Below, piece after piece: positions 26,195 to 35,959 of a stretch of 64,000 nt of DNA; positions within the stretch are counted from its first letter, which is position 1; every line of letters starts with the position of its first letter. The notes under the pieces were generated by a model. That model searched no databases. It was not told the origin of the DNA and worked only from the letters and a program-made list of their open reading frames with translations. Made by a program: the position numbers and the translations under genes. Location: NCBI GenBank assembly GCA_964555645.1, contig CAZKTA010000004.1, positions 129,395-193,394 on the forward strand, given 5' to 3'. The stretch comes from DTLC01 sp964555645. GTDB taxonomy: Bacteria > Verrucomicrobiota > Verrucomicrobiia > Limisphaerales > DTLC01.

Positions 26195-27562
26195 ATGAAT
26201 GACGCTGAAGTAGGAGTTGGTTTGCGACAGAATTTTCCCCGTGGGTTCCGTGCGCGGCGCGGGTTAAACTGGGGATTTTTGGGTTTGCTTTACACCTCCT
26301 TTTACATGTGCCGGTACAACCTCTCCATTGCAAACAAGGCAATCAGCGAAGAGTTCGGGTTTAGCCGTGCCGACATGGGTAAGATCATTACGGCTGTGCT
26401 GCTTGCGTATGCGTGCGGGCTGATCATAAACGGCCTGCTTACGGACAGACTCGGTGGTAAACGCGCAATGCTCATAGGTGCCGCCGGTACAGTGCTAATG
26501 AACATCTGCTTCGGCGCAGCATCGTTTATGGGTATGCTCGGCTTGTTCGTTGCGATTCGTAGTCTGGACGGTTACCTGCAGGCGTTTGGTGCACCCGGCA
26601 TGGTGAAGATCAACACCGCCTGGTTTGCGCATCGTGAACGCGGTCGGTTCTCCGGCATATTCGGGTTCATGATCAATCTTGGCCGGTTTGGCATTTTTAT
26701 GCTTGGACCTGCGTTATTAGGCGGGTTTACCGTGCTCGGGTTGGTGAACGTGCCGCCTTTGCATTGGCGTTGGTTGTTTTGGGTGCCCTCGATCATTTGT
26801 GCAGCGGTTGCAGTATGCATGGCGCTTATTGTTAAGGAAACGCCTGAGCAAGCAGGTTTTCATGGTGTAATTCCTGGCGACTCGAATGGTACGGCTGCAG
26901 GTGTGCGTGCAAATCCGGTTGAGGTCATCCGCGTGATTGCAACCAACCCGGCAGTGTGGATAACCGCTTGTGCGTATGCGTGCACAGGCGCAGTACGCCA
27001 GGCGGTTGACCAATGGTTCCCACGTTATATGCAGGAGCTGTATCAGGTTGACCTTAAATCTGTGCAGTTCCAGTTCTTGGCGTTTCTGATTCCGTTTGTT
27101 GCGTCGGCAGGGTCGTTGACGGCAGGTTACGTATCCGACCTTCTGTTCAAGGGCAAACGCGCTCCGGTTGCGATGGCACTCTATTTCCTCGAGACAATAA
27201 TCATCTTGCTTGCGGCACAGTTCCACGGCGTGACTGCTGCAATAGTGTTTTTGGTGCTTATCGCGTTTACTGCGAACTCGACACATTCGATCCTTGGTTC
27301 AGCGGCACCGATGGACATTGGCGGTCGGCGCATGGCCGGGTTTGCCCTTGGTGTAATAGACTCGTTTCAGTACTTCGGGGGTAGTCTCGCGGGTGTAATC
27401 CTGGGTTATCTGCTTGATAGAAGCCTTGGGAACTACTTTTATTTCATGGCGCCGTTCGGTGCAATTGGCGGGTTGCTGATGCTTTTAAGCTGGGCAAAAT
27501 TCCCACATGAACAAGCTCGGCCGCGCGCTGGTAAAGAACAGCCGTGCAAAAGTGAGTTGTAA
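26195..27562 (+). CDS. MFS transporter, organophosphate:phosphate antiporter type
   Basis: 455 residues and about 12 membrane helices. The first helix region GLLYTSFYMCRYNLSIANKAI, the loop LLTDRLGGKRAML after helix 2, and VKETPEQAGF in the central loop are characteristic of the OPA group (GlpT, UhpT, UhpC). It probably exchanges a sugar phosphate or glycerol 3-phosphate for phosphate across the inner membrane. The exact substrate is not readable. It is transcribed divergently from dinB and shows no functional link to its neighbours. Confidence 0.85.
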   Translation: MNDAEVGVGLRQNFPRGFRARRGLNWGFLGLLYTSFYMCRYNLSIANKAISEEFGFSRADMGKIITAVLLAYACGLIINGLLTDRLGGKRAMLIGAAGTVLMNICFGAASFMGMLGLFVAIRSLDGYLQAFGAPGMVKINTAWFAHRERGRFSGIFGFMINLGRFGIFMLGPALLGGFTVLGLVNVPPLHWRWLFWVPSIICAAVAVCMALIVKETPEQAGFHGVIPGDSNGTAAGVRANPVEVIRVIATNPAVWITACAYACTGAVRQAVDQWFPRYMQELYQVDLKSVQFQFLAFLIPFVASAGSLTAGYVSDLLFKGKRAPVAMALYFLETIIILLAAQFHGVTAAIVFLVLIAFTANSTHSILGSAAPMDIGGRRMAGFALGVIDSFQYFGGSLAGVILGYLLDRSLGNYFYFMAPFGAIGGLLMLLSWAKFPHEQARPRAGKEQPCKSEL

Positions 27563-27607
27563 AAGACGGTTAGGCTCGGGGTGTCATTTGCCGATGTGCC
27601 AAGGTGT

Positions 27608-28138
27608 TTAAAGCGGCAAGGGCGCGTTTTCGTGTACCAACAATTTGCGTTTCCATTTTAGGCCGGCTGAAAATCCGCCGAGTCGCCCACCAGCCCCAAT
27701 CACACGGTGACACGGGATTAAGATGGGTATTGGATTTGCCCTGCATGCGTTGCCGACTGCGCGTGCTGCGCCGGGTTTACCGATGGCCTGTGCAACCTGT
27801 GCGTAAGTGCAGACTGTGCCAAAAGGAATTCTTCGTAGTGCGTGCCAGACCTTGCGTTGGAAAGGTGTACCCACCGACAGATCAAGAGCCGGGACCCGAC
27901 GCGGTTTAAGCCCCGCAAGTGCGGCATGCAGTGCTTTTGTGGTTATGCGGTGCCAGGCGCGGATTTTTGGGGTGGGTAATATTCCGTTTTTGCTCGTGAA
28001 AAATGCGCGGAGCGAAGTCGTGTTATGGGGCGGGAAACAAAGTGCCTTTAGCCCGCGTGTGGAATAGCTGGCCATGAAAACGCCGTGTTTGGTTCGAATT
28101 GGCAATGTGATTATTGTTCGTGTCCGCGATGGTTGCAT
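27608..28138 (-). CDS. ogt: Methylated-DNA--protein-cysteine methyltransferase
   Basis: 176 residues from the ATG at 28138. This start keeps the usual N-terminal strand (ITLPIRTKHGVFMASYSTRGL) and avoids overlap with the upstream gene. The active site IPCHRVIG has Cys143 as alkyl acceptor. A winged helix (TPFQRKVWHALRRIPFGT) holds the DNA-flipping Arg in AARAVGNA. It repairs O6-alkylguanine. It is the last gene of a - strand group with three unknown membrane proteins; that link is probably only transcriptional. Confidence 0.92.
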   Translation of the reverse strand: MQPSRTRTIITLPIRTKHGVFMASYSTRGLKALCFPPHNTTSLRAFFTSKNGILPTPKIRAWHRITTKALHAALAGLKPRRVPALDLSVGTPFQRKVWHALRRIPFGTVCTYAQVAQAIGKPGAARAVGNACRANPIPILIPCHRVIGAGGRLGGFSAGLKWKRKLLVHENAPLPL

Positions 28139-28175
28139 TGGGACAGCCGCGGCACTCGGTACGAGTAGTGCACTA

Positions 28176-28703
28176 TTAGCGTGTGCGCACGAAAACTGAG
28201 AGTATGCCAAGCAGCATGACAAACAGCACTATCACAAGTGCAATAAAGCGGTTTCGCGCAACGCGTTTTTCGTAGCGTAACGGGCGTGGCCCCTGGATGC
28301 TACCAGCCGCAAGGTAACTTACGAGTTTCGGGTTACTTGCCGTCGGGCCGCGGAGAAAACATTTTAGCCGGTTCACAAGTGCAACCAGGTCGTATTTCCG
28401 GACACCGAACTCGTTGAAGTGGTCGGGTGTGGTAGGATTTTCGGTGTTAATTTCAAGGACTGCGCGGTCCACGATTTCCAGCACGGGCTCATGGTTCGGG
28501 TTCTGGACTTGGGCGGGCGGTTGATTTGTATGCGTGACTGTTGGGCCACGGGGTAGGGCAGTTGATCTGAACCGGCCCTGCGGCATCGCATTTTGCAACT
28601 GTGATTCAAGCCGCTGAATTTGCCGTTGGAGTTCATTCAACTCGGCGTTCAACGCACGCGCGCGTTCTGAAACCGGGTCAGGTTTGCGTTTCAACAGGCT
28701 CAT
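28176..28703 (-). CDS. Unknown coiled-coil protein with C-terminal membrane anchor
   Basis: 175 residues from the ATG at 28703. The N-terminus is a short coiled coil (ERARALNAELNELQRQIQRLESQL). A Pro/Asn/Gln-rich linker follows, then a conserved-looking segment FNEFGVRKYDLVALVNRLKCFLRG, and a single membrane helix at the very end (FIALVIVLFVMLLGILSVF). This gives a tail-anchored topology with the bulk in the cytoplasm. No family is recognised. It lies 38 bases after a small membrane protein gene and 37 before ogt, in a likely operon. Confidence 0.7.
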   Translation of the reverse strand: MSLLKRKPDPVSERARALNAELNELQRQIQRLESQLQNAMPQGRFRSTALPRGPTVTHTNQPPAQVQNPNHEPVLEIVDRAVLEINTENPTTPDHFNEFGVRKYDLVALVNRLKCFLRGPTASNPKLVSYLAAGSIQGPRPLRYEKRVARNRFIALVIVLFVMLLGILSVFVRTR

Positions 28704-28741
28704 GTTTATCTCAGTTGCACACGTGACCACAGCCGGGTTGG

Positions 28742-28945
28742 CTATTGGTCTTTAGCCCGTGCGACTGCTACGCGCCGCAGCAACCAGCCTGTAACAGCCA
28801 CGGCAAACCCGGCTGTTGATTCAAGTCCTGCCATGGTCGTGTTGCCCGGGCCAAACCGGATTGCCGCATCCAGCATCATAAGTGCACCGCCGAGCATCAG
28901 CATCCAGCCTACCCCGAGCAATAAAATTGCCTTTTTGCACGCCAT
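28742..28945 (-). CDS. Unknown small membrane protein, two helices
   Basis: 67 residues from the ATG at 28945; the frame is open further upstream but would overlap the previous gene. Helix 1 is AILLLGVGWMLMLGGALMML and helix 2 is AGFAVAVTGWLL, with a basic C-terminal tail (LRRVAVARAKDQ). No family is recognised. It lies 17 bases after the coiled-coil gene at 28963, in a likely operon of membrane proteins. Confidence 0.6.
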   Translation of the reverse strand: MACKKAILLLGVGWMLMLGGALMMLDAAIRFGPGNTTMAGLESTAGFAVAVTGWLLRRVAVARAKDQ

Positions 28946-28962
28946 CTCGCGCGCAGCAACTG

Positions 28963-29646
28963 TCAGTGCCGCATCAACACAATCGCAAGCAAAATCAATG
29001 CGACCAGCGCAACTGTTGCCAATGGCCATGTGATGGCCAAGCCGAGCTTGCACAGTTCTAAGAACCTCTTGTGCCCGAGCAGAAGCTCGTGTGCAGCAGT
29101 CGGTTGTTTTTCGTATTCGGGACCATTTTTTTCGGTACCCGAAAGCAACGGAAACTTCAGCCGGGCTGCGTTTAGTTCCATTCGTGCATTTTCGATTGTG
29201 GTAAGAGCTTTTGTCAGTTCAACATCGAAGTTGTCTTTTGTCCATGTGTCTTCGTGGATTGCCTCAACTTTCTCGAGCGAAGCGCGCAGGTCTGTGATTG
29301 CCTTTGCCATTTGCTCGGCTTCGCGCCTGTGTTCGAATTCGGCTTCTTCGAGCAAGCCAAGGGCGCGTGTTATGCCGTGGACGACCTCGTTTCTGCCGGT
29401 GGTAAACTCGGCCTGGCGCCGGCGTATTTCCTCGAGGGCAGCGCGTTGTCGCTCAAGCTCTTCCTGCTGGCGCTTTAACTCGGCGAGTTTCTGCTGCGCC
29501 TGGGTTACTTTCAGGTCAACTTCTTCAAGTGTAGGCGGGCGCGTTTGTGCATGTGCCCCCTCAAGTGTGGTGGCACTGCGTGTCTTGTGCATCTGAAAAT
29601 CCGCATCAACAAATTCGGTTCCGTCGTATTCAGAAGGCATGACCAC
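28963..29646 (-). CDS. Unknown long coiled-coil protein with C-terminal membrane anchor
   Basis: 227 residues. Residues 40-150 are a coiled coil with heptads (TQAQQKLAELKRQQEELERQ, then further EE/RR-rich helices). A second helical part around ALTTIENARMELNAARLKF follows, then a soluble linker, and a single membrane helix at the end (LAITWPLATVALVALILLAI). Same tail-anchored plan as the protein at 28176. First gene of the putative operon. No enzyme motif and no recognised family; a scaffold or envelope-associated structural role is a guess. Confidence 0.7.
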   Translation of the reverse strand: MVMPSEYDGTEFVDADFQMHKTRSATTLEGAHAQTRPPTLEEVDLKVTQAQQKLAELKRQQEELERQRAALEEIRRRQAEFTTGRNEVVHGITRALGLLEEAEFEHRREAEQMAKAITDLRASLEKVEAIHEDTWTKDNFDVELTKALTTIENARMELNAARLKFPLLSGTEKNGPEYEKQPTAAHELLLGHKRFLELCKLGLAITWPLATVALVALILLAIVLMRH

Positions 29647-29910
29647 ACTCTATGCCGCAGGCAACACCGTGTAAAGCAACTGATGTAGTTTTGGTTGATT
29701 GCCACAGTCATTAACAACGTTGGGCGCTTGAGTTTATGTTTGGTTCGCTGTTGGTAGTCCAGCCGTTAGGCTAAGGGCAGCGGGTCGAGGTCACCGAGCA
29801 AAACGAGTCGAAGCCCGGACTATGGCTCGGTCTGGACATTACGGGACTTGTGCGGGATTTGATCGGCGTGACAGATTTGATTACGTCGGTAGTGATTCAG
29901 GTTATTTACG

Positions 29911-31083
29911 CTATTGCGTTTGCAGCCGACTGAGGTACCGCTCAATTCTTTTGGTTGCTTCAATTAGCTGGTCATACCCGGTTGCAAAACACGCGCGCAC
30001 GAAACCGGCGCCGTTTTGACCAAAGGCTGAGCCGGGCACCATTGCAACGCGCTCGGCCTGCAGCAGCCCAACAGCAAACTCGCGGTCGCTCAACCCTGGT
30101 ACTGGCACAGCGGGAAAAGCGTAGAATGAGCCGCATGGTAAATGACATTTAAGACCGAGCTCGTTGAATCTGCGCACCAGAAAATCGCGTCTGCGGCGGT
30201 ATTGGTCGCGCATGTGCTTGACGGCTTCGTCACCGCGTGTGAGTGCTTCGATGGCAGCTTCCTGGCTGACGATCGAGGCGCACATCATCGAGTATTGGTG
30301 CACTTTCATCATGGCCTCGATCAGCTCAGCCGGACCGCATGCGTACCCGATACGCCAGCCTGTCATTGCAAATGCCTTAGACAGTCCGTGCAATAGGACT
30401 GTACGCTCGCGCATACCCGGCAGGCTAGCAATGCTGATGTGTTCGCCCTCGAACGTTAGCTCCGAGTATATCTCGTCACTTAACACGAGCAGGTCTTTCT
30501 CGATGCAGAACCTTGCGATTGCTTCGAGCTGTTGCCGTGTGCAAGTGCCGCCGGTCGGATTGCACGGCAGGTTTAACACGAGTAATTTTGCGCCTGGTTG
30601 CCATGCAGCCGCAAGTGCGTCGGCTGTGAGCGCAAAGTTATCCTTCGGATAAGTCGGCACCGGTATTGCAACCCCGTGGGTTAGGACAATGCTCGGGTGA
30701 TAACTCACGTAACACGGTTGGTGGAACATGACTTTATCGCCCGGGTTAACCAGCGCACGAAATGCAATGTCCAGTGCCTCGGACACGCCGACTGTGACAA
30801 GGATTTCGTCCTCGGGCCGATACCCGATGCCGAAGTGTTTCTCGACGTACCGACAGATTGCACGACGCAGTTCAATTAACCCGAGGTTGGACGTGTAGTG
30901 CGTTCTGCCTTTTTCGATTGCGTAAATTGCGGCTTCGCGGATGTGCCATGGCGTGTCAAAGTCAGGCTCGCCTATGCCGAGCGAGATTACACCGTCCATC
31001 TTGGCTACGATCTCAAAAAAGTCGCGTATGCCAGATCGTGGCAGAGTCGCCACATGCCGTGCGATGAATCGTGTAAAATCCAT
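29911..31083 (-). CDS. PLP-dependent aminotransferase, class I/II
   Basis: 390 residues, fold type I. PLP Lys236 in HGLSKAFAMTGWRIGY, the NPTGG motif near 175, DEIY (Asp203, Tyr206), and the C-terminal substrate Arg in FVRACFATGYD. The N-terminus has SLGIGEPDFDTP, as in the aspartate/aromatic aminotransferase group (PatA-like). It probably transfers an amino group between an amino acid and 2-oxoglutarate; the preferred amino acid is not clear. The Lrp/AsnC regulator gene is 43 bases upstream on the same strand, so the pair is probably one transcript. Confidence 0.88.
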   Translation of the reverse strand: MDFTRFIARHVATLPRSGIRDFFEIVAKMDGVISLGIGEPDFDTPWHIREAAIYAIEKGRTHYTSNLGLIELRRAICRYVEKHFGIGYRPEDEILVTVGVSEALDIAFRALVNPGDKVMFHQPCYVSYHPSIVLTHGVAIPVPTYPKDNFALTADALAAAWQPGAKLLVLNLPCNPTGGTCTRQQLEAIARFCIEKDLLVLSDEIYSELTFEGEHISIASLPGMRERTVLLHGLSKAFAMTGWRIGYACGPAELIEAMMKVHQYSMMCASIVSQEAAIEALTRGDEAVKHMRDQYRRRRDFLVRRFNELGLKCHLPCGSFYAFPAVPVPGLSDREFAVGLLQAERVAMVPGSAFGQNGAGFVRACFATGYDQLIEATKRIERYLSRLQTQ

Positions 31084-31126
31084 GTGGATTACGCTTCGGT
31101 CTGACCGCGCAGATCACGCCGGCCGG

Positions 31127-31609
31127 TTACGGTGTAACTTTGAGTCGCTCGGGTTCAGGCGGCGGCACATCAAGCAGGAACCCGTGCTCTTTGTATGATC
31201 TGAGAAGAAAATGTGTCGAGGTTGACAGTACACCAGCAAGCGGTGCCAGTTTTTCAGACACAAACGCTGCCACCTTTTGCAAGCTCGGCCCGCTTACAAA
31301 CACCAGCAGGTCATACGCACCCGACATGAGGTAACACGACTCGACTTCATCGAACCGGCTGATGCGCTCGGCAAGCCGGTTGTAGCCGCCGCCGCGTTCT
31401 GGTGTGATGCGCACCTCGATCACAGCCCGTACCATGCCGTCCTGTTCTTTCGACAAGTTCAGCACCGGGCGCCAACCCAGCAAAATCCGGTCTTTTTTGA
31501 GCTGATCAATCTGGCGATTGACCTCTTCAACACTGACATTGAGCACTTGCGCCATTTGTTCGGCGCTTAGGTCAGGCTGTTCAAGCAATAGTTTAAGTAC
31601 TAGGTTCAT
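31127..31609 (-). CDS. Lrp/AsnC family transcriptional regulator
   Basis: 160 residues. The N-terminal helix-turn-helix (LSAEQMAQVLNVSVEEVNRQIDQL) is followed by the RAM ligand-binding domain, with VRAVIEVRITPE, then CYLMSGAYDLLVFVSG and the final helix region. It would sense an amino acid and control the downstream aminotransferase gene; this is inferred from the pairing. The C-terminus has a short Pro-rich tail. Confidence 0.88.
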   Translation of the reverse strand: MNLVLKLLLEQPDLSAEQMAQVLNVSVEEVNRQIDQLKKDRILLGWRPVLNLSKEQDGMVRAVIEVRITPERGGGYNRLAERISRFDEVESCYLMSGAYDLLVFVSGPSLQKVAAFVSEKLAPLAGVLSTSTHFLLRSYKEHGFLLDVPPPEPERLKVTP

Positions 31610-31694
31610 CAGACCCGTGATGTTGGCAAAACGCGGCTTTTAATCCAATCAAATCTGTCGGTGTGCAGTTGCCGGCAAGCAGCGTCTGTTTTGC

Positions 31695-31770
31695 TGGTGC
31701 GCGATGCAGGACTCGAACCTGCGACCCCCAGTGTGTGATACTGATGCTCTACCAACTGAGCTAATCGCGC
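31695..31770 (-). tRNA. tRNA-Val (anticodon CAC)
   Basis: 76 nt on the - strand, including an encoded 3' CCA. The acceptor stem GCGCGAT pairs with ATCGCGC. The D-arm is GCTCAGTTGGTAGAGC, the anticodon loop is ATCACAC (positions 34-36 CAC), and the T-arm is GCAGG TTCGAGT CCTGC. The discriminator is A. All stems pair, with one G-T pair at the top of the anticodon stem. It reads GUG codons. Confidence 0.95.
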
Positions 31771-32084
31771 AAGCCCGGTAAAATAATAGCACTCAAGCTG
31801 CCGTATTCAAGCCTATCATTCAAACTCTCCATTCTTGGTTTCGGCTTTCTTGCGTATTATTTGGTCCTTGGTAGGGCTGCCTGCGTTATATTTAGGCCGT
31901 TGCAGCAGCTTTGACGAGCCAACCCCTTTGGCTTTTCGGATACTGATACTTTAGAACCTGCCGCTCCGAATTTTTGGGATTCCTCGCTCAGCGCGGCGCG
32001 GCCCGGGCTAAAAACGTTCCGTGGATGGTTTTATCAGATACGTTGATGCGGCTCGGTGCCTCGTTGACGGCTGTTGTATATGCG
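31771..32084. other. Intergenic stretch without recognisable gene
   Basis: About 315 bases between the rhamnosidase stop and the tRNA. No convincing coding frame, terminator or repeat. Confidence 0.45.
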
Positions 32085-35000
32085 TTATTGGCTGGCTGAT
32101 GCTCCGCCTGTTTGTTTTACCATGAAGTTGTACGTTCCGCTGCCGACAAGGAATGCTACATGGTTAGACTCAGCCCTGATGAATTGCATGGCTGAGGTTT
32201 GCGTGGCGGGTTTGCCGTCCACGGTTATCTGGGTTGGGTGATTGGCCGGGACGAAAACCGTAGCGGTTGTATTTGGTGGTACCGTAATTCGCCAATTGAA
32301 CCTGGTCTTAGTTTTCCGCCAGTGACTTGCGATCAGTCCGTACGGCGATTTGTGCGTGGCTTTGACAAACGTTAAGCCCTCGACAGGATGCGGTTTCATG
32401 ATGATGTGTTTGAAGCCGGGTTGGTTATCATCCGGTGCAATGCCTGCTAGGTACTCGAACAGCCAGATAATTAGGTCGCCCACAAGCATGACGTGGTTGT
32501 GCGAGTTCATTGCCGGATCAGCAGTGTCGCCGTTCCATAATTCCCAAATTGTTGTTGCGCCTTTCGAGATCATGTATCCCCAGCTCGGGTAATCCTGCTG
32601 CGTTGCGATTGTGTAGGCAAGATCGGGTCTGCCGTTTTCGGACAGCACACGCATTAGATGTTGTGCGCCAATAAGACCGGTGCCGATATGGCCTTTGGAT
32701 TCGTTCTGGATCTTGTCCACCAGATGCGCGAATAGCCGGCTGCGCAGTTCTACCGGCACCAAACCAAATGCGAGTGGCAACACGCACGATGTCTGCGTAC
32801 CATTATCGTAACGGCCGCGCTCGCGATCGAGAAACTCGCGGTTGAAGGCTGCTTTGACTTCGTCAGCTAGTGTGGCAAACCGAGCTGCTTCATCGGTTTT
32901 GCCGAGCATGGTGGCGTAGTTTTGCATCAGTCGCAGGTCGTAGTAAAAGTAAGCTGTTGCCAGCAGTGTTTTGCTCGTGATTCGGTTCGTATCTTTGGTA
33001 TGGATCAGCACAGGGTCTTCTGGTGGCACGCACCAGTCGCCGTAGCTGTCTTTCGAGATGATGCCGTTTGTGACGAAGCGCAGCATGTACTCGATCCATT
33101 TCTTTGCAGGAGTGTACTGGCGCGCGATTACGTCGGCGTCGGCAAACTGCCGGTAAATTGTATTCGGGATGATGACTGCGCTACTTGGCCAGGTGACATC
33201 GTCGTTGTAGATTGGCCAGTAGGGTGGGGCTACGTCCGGGATACTGCCGGAGTCCCTTTGTGCATCTGAGATGTCCTGAAGCCACTTTGCGTAAAATGCG
33301 GCATTGTTGAACAAGTAAGTTTCACCGCGCGATTCTTCGGACCGGTCGCCGAGCCATCCTTGGCGTTCGTCTCGCTGCGGGCAATCGGTCGGGATACTCC
33401 GGTAATTACCGCGCACGCCCCACACCACGTTGCTGTATAGCCGGTTTAGGAACGGGTTCGAGCACTCAAATGTGCCGGCTGGCTCAAGGTCGTCATGCAC
33501 GACACGGCCGTAGATCGAGTCGAGCGTTGGTTTGCCGGGGTATCCTCGCACTTCGACGTATCGGAAGCCGTGGTAGGTAAAACGCGGTTCGTAAACTTCA
33601 AGGCCGCTGCCCTTGAGCACGTAAGTATCAGTGGCCTTTGCACCGCGGAGGTTTGCCGTGTACAACGTGCCGTCCGGTTTGAGCGTTTCTGCATGGCGCA
33701 ACGTGACAGTTGTTCCAGCCGGGCCGCGCACTTTGAGTTTGCACCAGCCCACCATGTTTTGGCCCATGTCGAAGACGAACACGCCCGGCTTTGGCTCGGT
33801 TAAGGCGATTGGCTTGAGCGTTTGTGTGACGCGAATCGGTTGGATCATTTGTGCGACAAGTTTCCCTGCTGGCGCAGATACAATTTGCGGTGTAAGCCAG
33901 GCCGAGTCGTCGAACCCAGGTTTTGCCCAGCCATCGAACTGTTTGCGTGCATCGTAGTATTCGCCGTCGAATTCGCTGTTGGCCAGGATCGGCCCGTTTG
34001 TGGCAAGCTTCCACGAGTTGTCGCTGACGATCTCGGTCACGGAACCATCGTCGTGTTCGATCCGCAACTGCAGCAACAGCTTCGGGAACCCGTAGCTTAC
34101 GGTGCCTGCGTACACCCTGCTGCGATCTGCGTAATAGCGTCCCCCACCCAAAACAACACCGAGTGCATTCTTGCCTTGCTTTAGCTGGTCTGTCACATCA
34201 AACGTAAGGTAAAAGACGCGCTTTGTGTAATCTGTGAGGGCCGGTGACAAAACGTGGTCGCTGACTTTCCGGCCGTTCAGGTAAAGTTCAGACAGCCCAA
34301 GCCCGCAGTAATACACCACCGCGCGAGTTACACTTTTGTCCAGTGTGAACTCTTTTCGCAACCAGCGTGCAGACAATGTGCGGTCTTCAGCAGTGCGTAC
34401 ATTACCCCATGGATCCATGCCCACTGGGCCGAGTTTTTTCGCAGTAACCCAGCCCGAGTCATCGAACTCTGGTTTGTTCCAGTCTGGGATTTCCCTGTCA
34501 GAGCTTTTCCACTGTTCATCTGTTGGTATTACTATCCTTTGGCCGTCTGCGAACTCGATTTCGAGCAGGCCAACTACACCCGCCGGTTTTGCATTTGTGC
34601 CCCTGTTAATGCCTGTCAACCCAAATACGTAAGTTGTGCCCGGCTCAAGCCGGCCGGTGATGTCGTTGTATTTTACGTTTCTGTAGCCGCGTCGTGCGCC
34701 GAGGTCTCGGTCGTTGAGCCAACCCCGGCACTCCTCATCACCTGCGTATTGGAAAATGGCGCGTTTAATTTCGCGCCCAGCCGGCAGATGCACTACACGC
34801 CTGAAATAGTTTGTGCCAGGAGGCGCAGCTCTTTGCGGGTCACCCACCGGATACCAAATCCACCAAGTGCTACTTAGCCAATTTGTTTTTTCTTCGCCAT
34901 CGAGTCCGATCCACTTCGCCTTCCAGTCTGATGGCTGTAGCAAACCCATTGACCAACGCGCAGGTTTGCTCCAGGGCGTCGGGCGGTCGTTCTTGTCCCA

Positions 35001-35399
35001 GACACGGACTTTCCAGTAGCAGAGCTGGTGAGACTGCAATGGCAGGCCGGCGTACCTGAGGTGAATTGATTGGTCTGAGTACACCTTGCCGCTATCCCAC
35101 AAATCGCCCCAGTCAGCATGCAGCTTTGAGAGGCTGCTTGACACCAACACTTGGTAGGCCGTCTGGCGTTGGTTGCGTTCAGTCGAATGAATCACCCAGC
35201 TCAAGCGCGGCTGCAGCACGTCAATGCCGTTGGGATTTTTCAGATATTCGCACCTCAACTCGCCCACGGTCGTTTGGCCAATGCTCATGTGCACATGCCC
35301 AACGCACACCACTGTTGCAGTCATCAGACCCGCCACTACACGCCAAACTCGCTTCTTGCAATGTTTAACTGCACGATGTTCGGCGTGTGCTTTCGGCAT
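32085..35399 (-). CDS. Secreted alpha-L-rhamnosidase, GH78
   Basis: 1104 residues from the ATG at 35399, chosen because a signal peptide follows (KKRVWRVVAGLMTATVVCVG); the open frame to 35696 has no family match. Domain order: an N-terminal fibronectin-like domain (ELRCEYLKNPNGID), the Bac_rhamnosid_N domain, a concanavalin-like domain, the (alpha/alpha)6 barrel with TDCPQRDERQGWLGDRSEE (the Glu of DER is the expected general acid), and a C-terminal beta-sandwich. It removes terminal rhamnose from plant glycosides or polysaccharides outside the cytoplasm. With the GH127 enzyme it shows a plant- or algal-glycan diet. Confidence 0.92.
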   Translation of the reverse strand: MPKAHAEHRAVKHCKKRVWRVVAGLMTATVVCVGHVHMSIGQTTVGELRCEYLKNPNGIDVLQPRLSWVIHSTERNQRQTAYQVLVSSSLSKLHADWGDLWDSGKVYSDQSIHLRYAGLPLQSHQLCYWKVRVWDKNDRPTPWSKPARWSMGLLQPSDWKAKWIGLDGEEKTNWLSSTWWIWYPVGDPQRAAPPGTNYFRRVVHLPAGREIKRAIFQYAGDEECRGWLNDRDLGARRGYRNVKYNDITGRLEPGTTYVFGLTGINRGTNAKPAGVVGLLEIEFADGQRIVIPTDEQWKSSDREIPDWNKPEFDDSGWVTAKKLGPVGMDPWGNVRTAEDRTLSARWLRKEFTLDKSVTRAVVYYCGLGLSELYLNGRKVSDHVLSPALTDYTKRVFYLTFDVTDQLKQGKNALGVVLGGGRYYADRSRVYAGTVSYGFPKLLLQLRIEHDDGSVTEIVSDNSWKLATNGPILANSEFDGEYYDARKQFDGWAKPGFDDSAWLTPQIVSAPAGKLVAQMIQPIRVTQTLKPIALTEPKPGVFVFDMGQNMVGWCKLKVRGPAGTTVTLRHAETLKPDGTLYTANLRGAKATDTYVLKGSGLEVYEPRFTYHGFRYVEVRGYPGKPTLDSIYGRVVHDDLEPAGTFECSNPFLNRLYSNVVWGVRGNYRSIPTDCPQRDERQGWLGDRSEESRGETYLFNNAAFYAKWLQDISDAQRDSGSIPDVAPPYWPIYNDDVTWPSSAVIIPNTIYRQFADADVIARQYTPAKKWIEYMLRFVTNGIISKDSYGDWCVPPEDPVLIHTKDTNRITSKTLLATAYFYYDLRLMQNYATMLGKTDEAARFATLADEVKAAFNREFLDRERGRYDNGTQTSCVLPLAFGLVPVELRSRLFAHLVDKIQNESKGHIGTGLIGAQHLMRVLSENGRPDLAYTIATQQDYPSWGYMISKGATTIWELWNGDTADPAMNSHNHVMLVGDLIIWLFEYLAGIAPDDNQPGFKHIIMKPHPVEGLTFVKATHKSPYGLIASHWRKTKTRFNWRITVPPNTTATVFVPANHPTQITVDGKPATQTSAMQFIRAESNHVAFLVGSGTYNFMVKQTGGASASQ

Positions 35400-35959
35400 G
35401 CGGTGATACCGAGTAAAACAAATCGGTGTTCTCACGTTTTTAGACCTTGTTGAAACGCCGGTTATATTGCCAACTCGATGTTGGCGTTGTAAATGCTGGA
35501 CGCACGTGATAACTGCGTTTGAACGAGTGCGTCTACATTTGCCGTTGTGGTAAGCGCGCGGTCGTGAAGCGCAGGCAAATTCCGCTTTTGGCGTACAGCG
35601 ACTTTGGCAGCCAACGGTAGTCGCACACAGCCGGCATCGGGTGCGTAATGCGTAATCGGTGTGGATTAAGTTACGCACGTGTGCTGAATCCAGCACTAAA
35701 GGGTTGTATGCTGATCCAATCCTAAGTTTGGCAGGGCGGCTTGCTTGCTATTGAGTTGCTGTGTTTCGGTTTTGTTCATGCCGGTGTGGAATTGGCCGGA
35801 GACGCAACCGTGCTGGTGGGGGCGGGTTTTTGGGTGGTTATGGTGTATGCACAGAAAGTAGGCACAGATTTACAGGCTTGCGCGGCGATAGTGTGGCCGG
35901 TACGAAAATTAAAGAGCATTGACAGTGCTTGTGCTTGGGCGTGCGTTTACACTTTACAT
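35400..35959. other. Divergent region upstream of era and rhamnosidase
   Basis: About 560 bases. The era frame is open up to 35741 and the rhamnosidase frame up to 35696, but neither extension resembles its family. I see no separate gene. Promoters for both genes are expected here, none read with confidence. Confidence 0.45.

Noticed and set aside
25704..26198. 164-residue + strand frame opposite dinB
   Set aside because: It lies almost wholly over the convincing dinB gene on the other strand and shows no motif.
35919..35953. TTGACA upstream of era as a promoter
   Set aside because: The only -10-like hexamer (TACACT) is 23 bases away, too far for a standard promoter.
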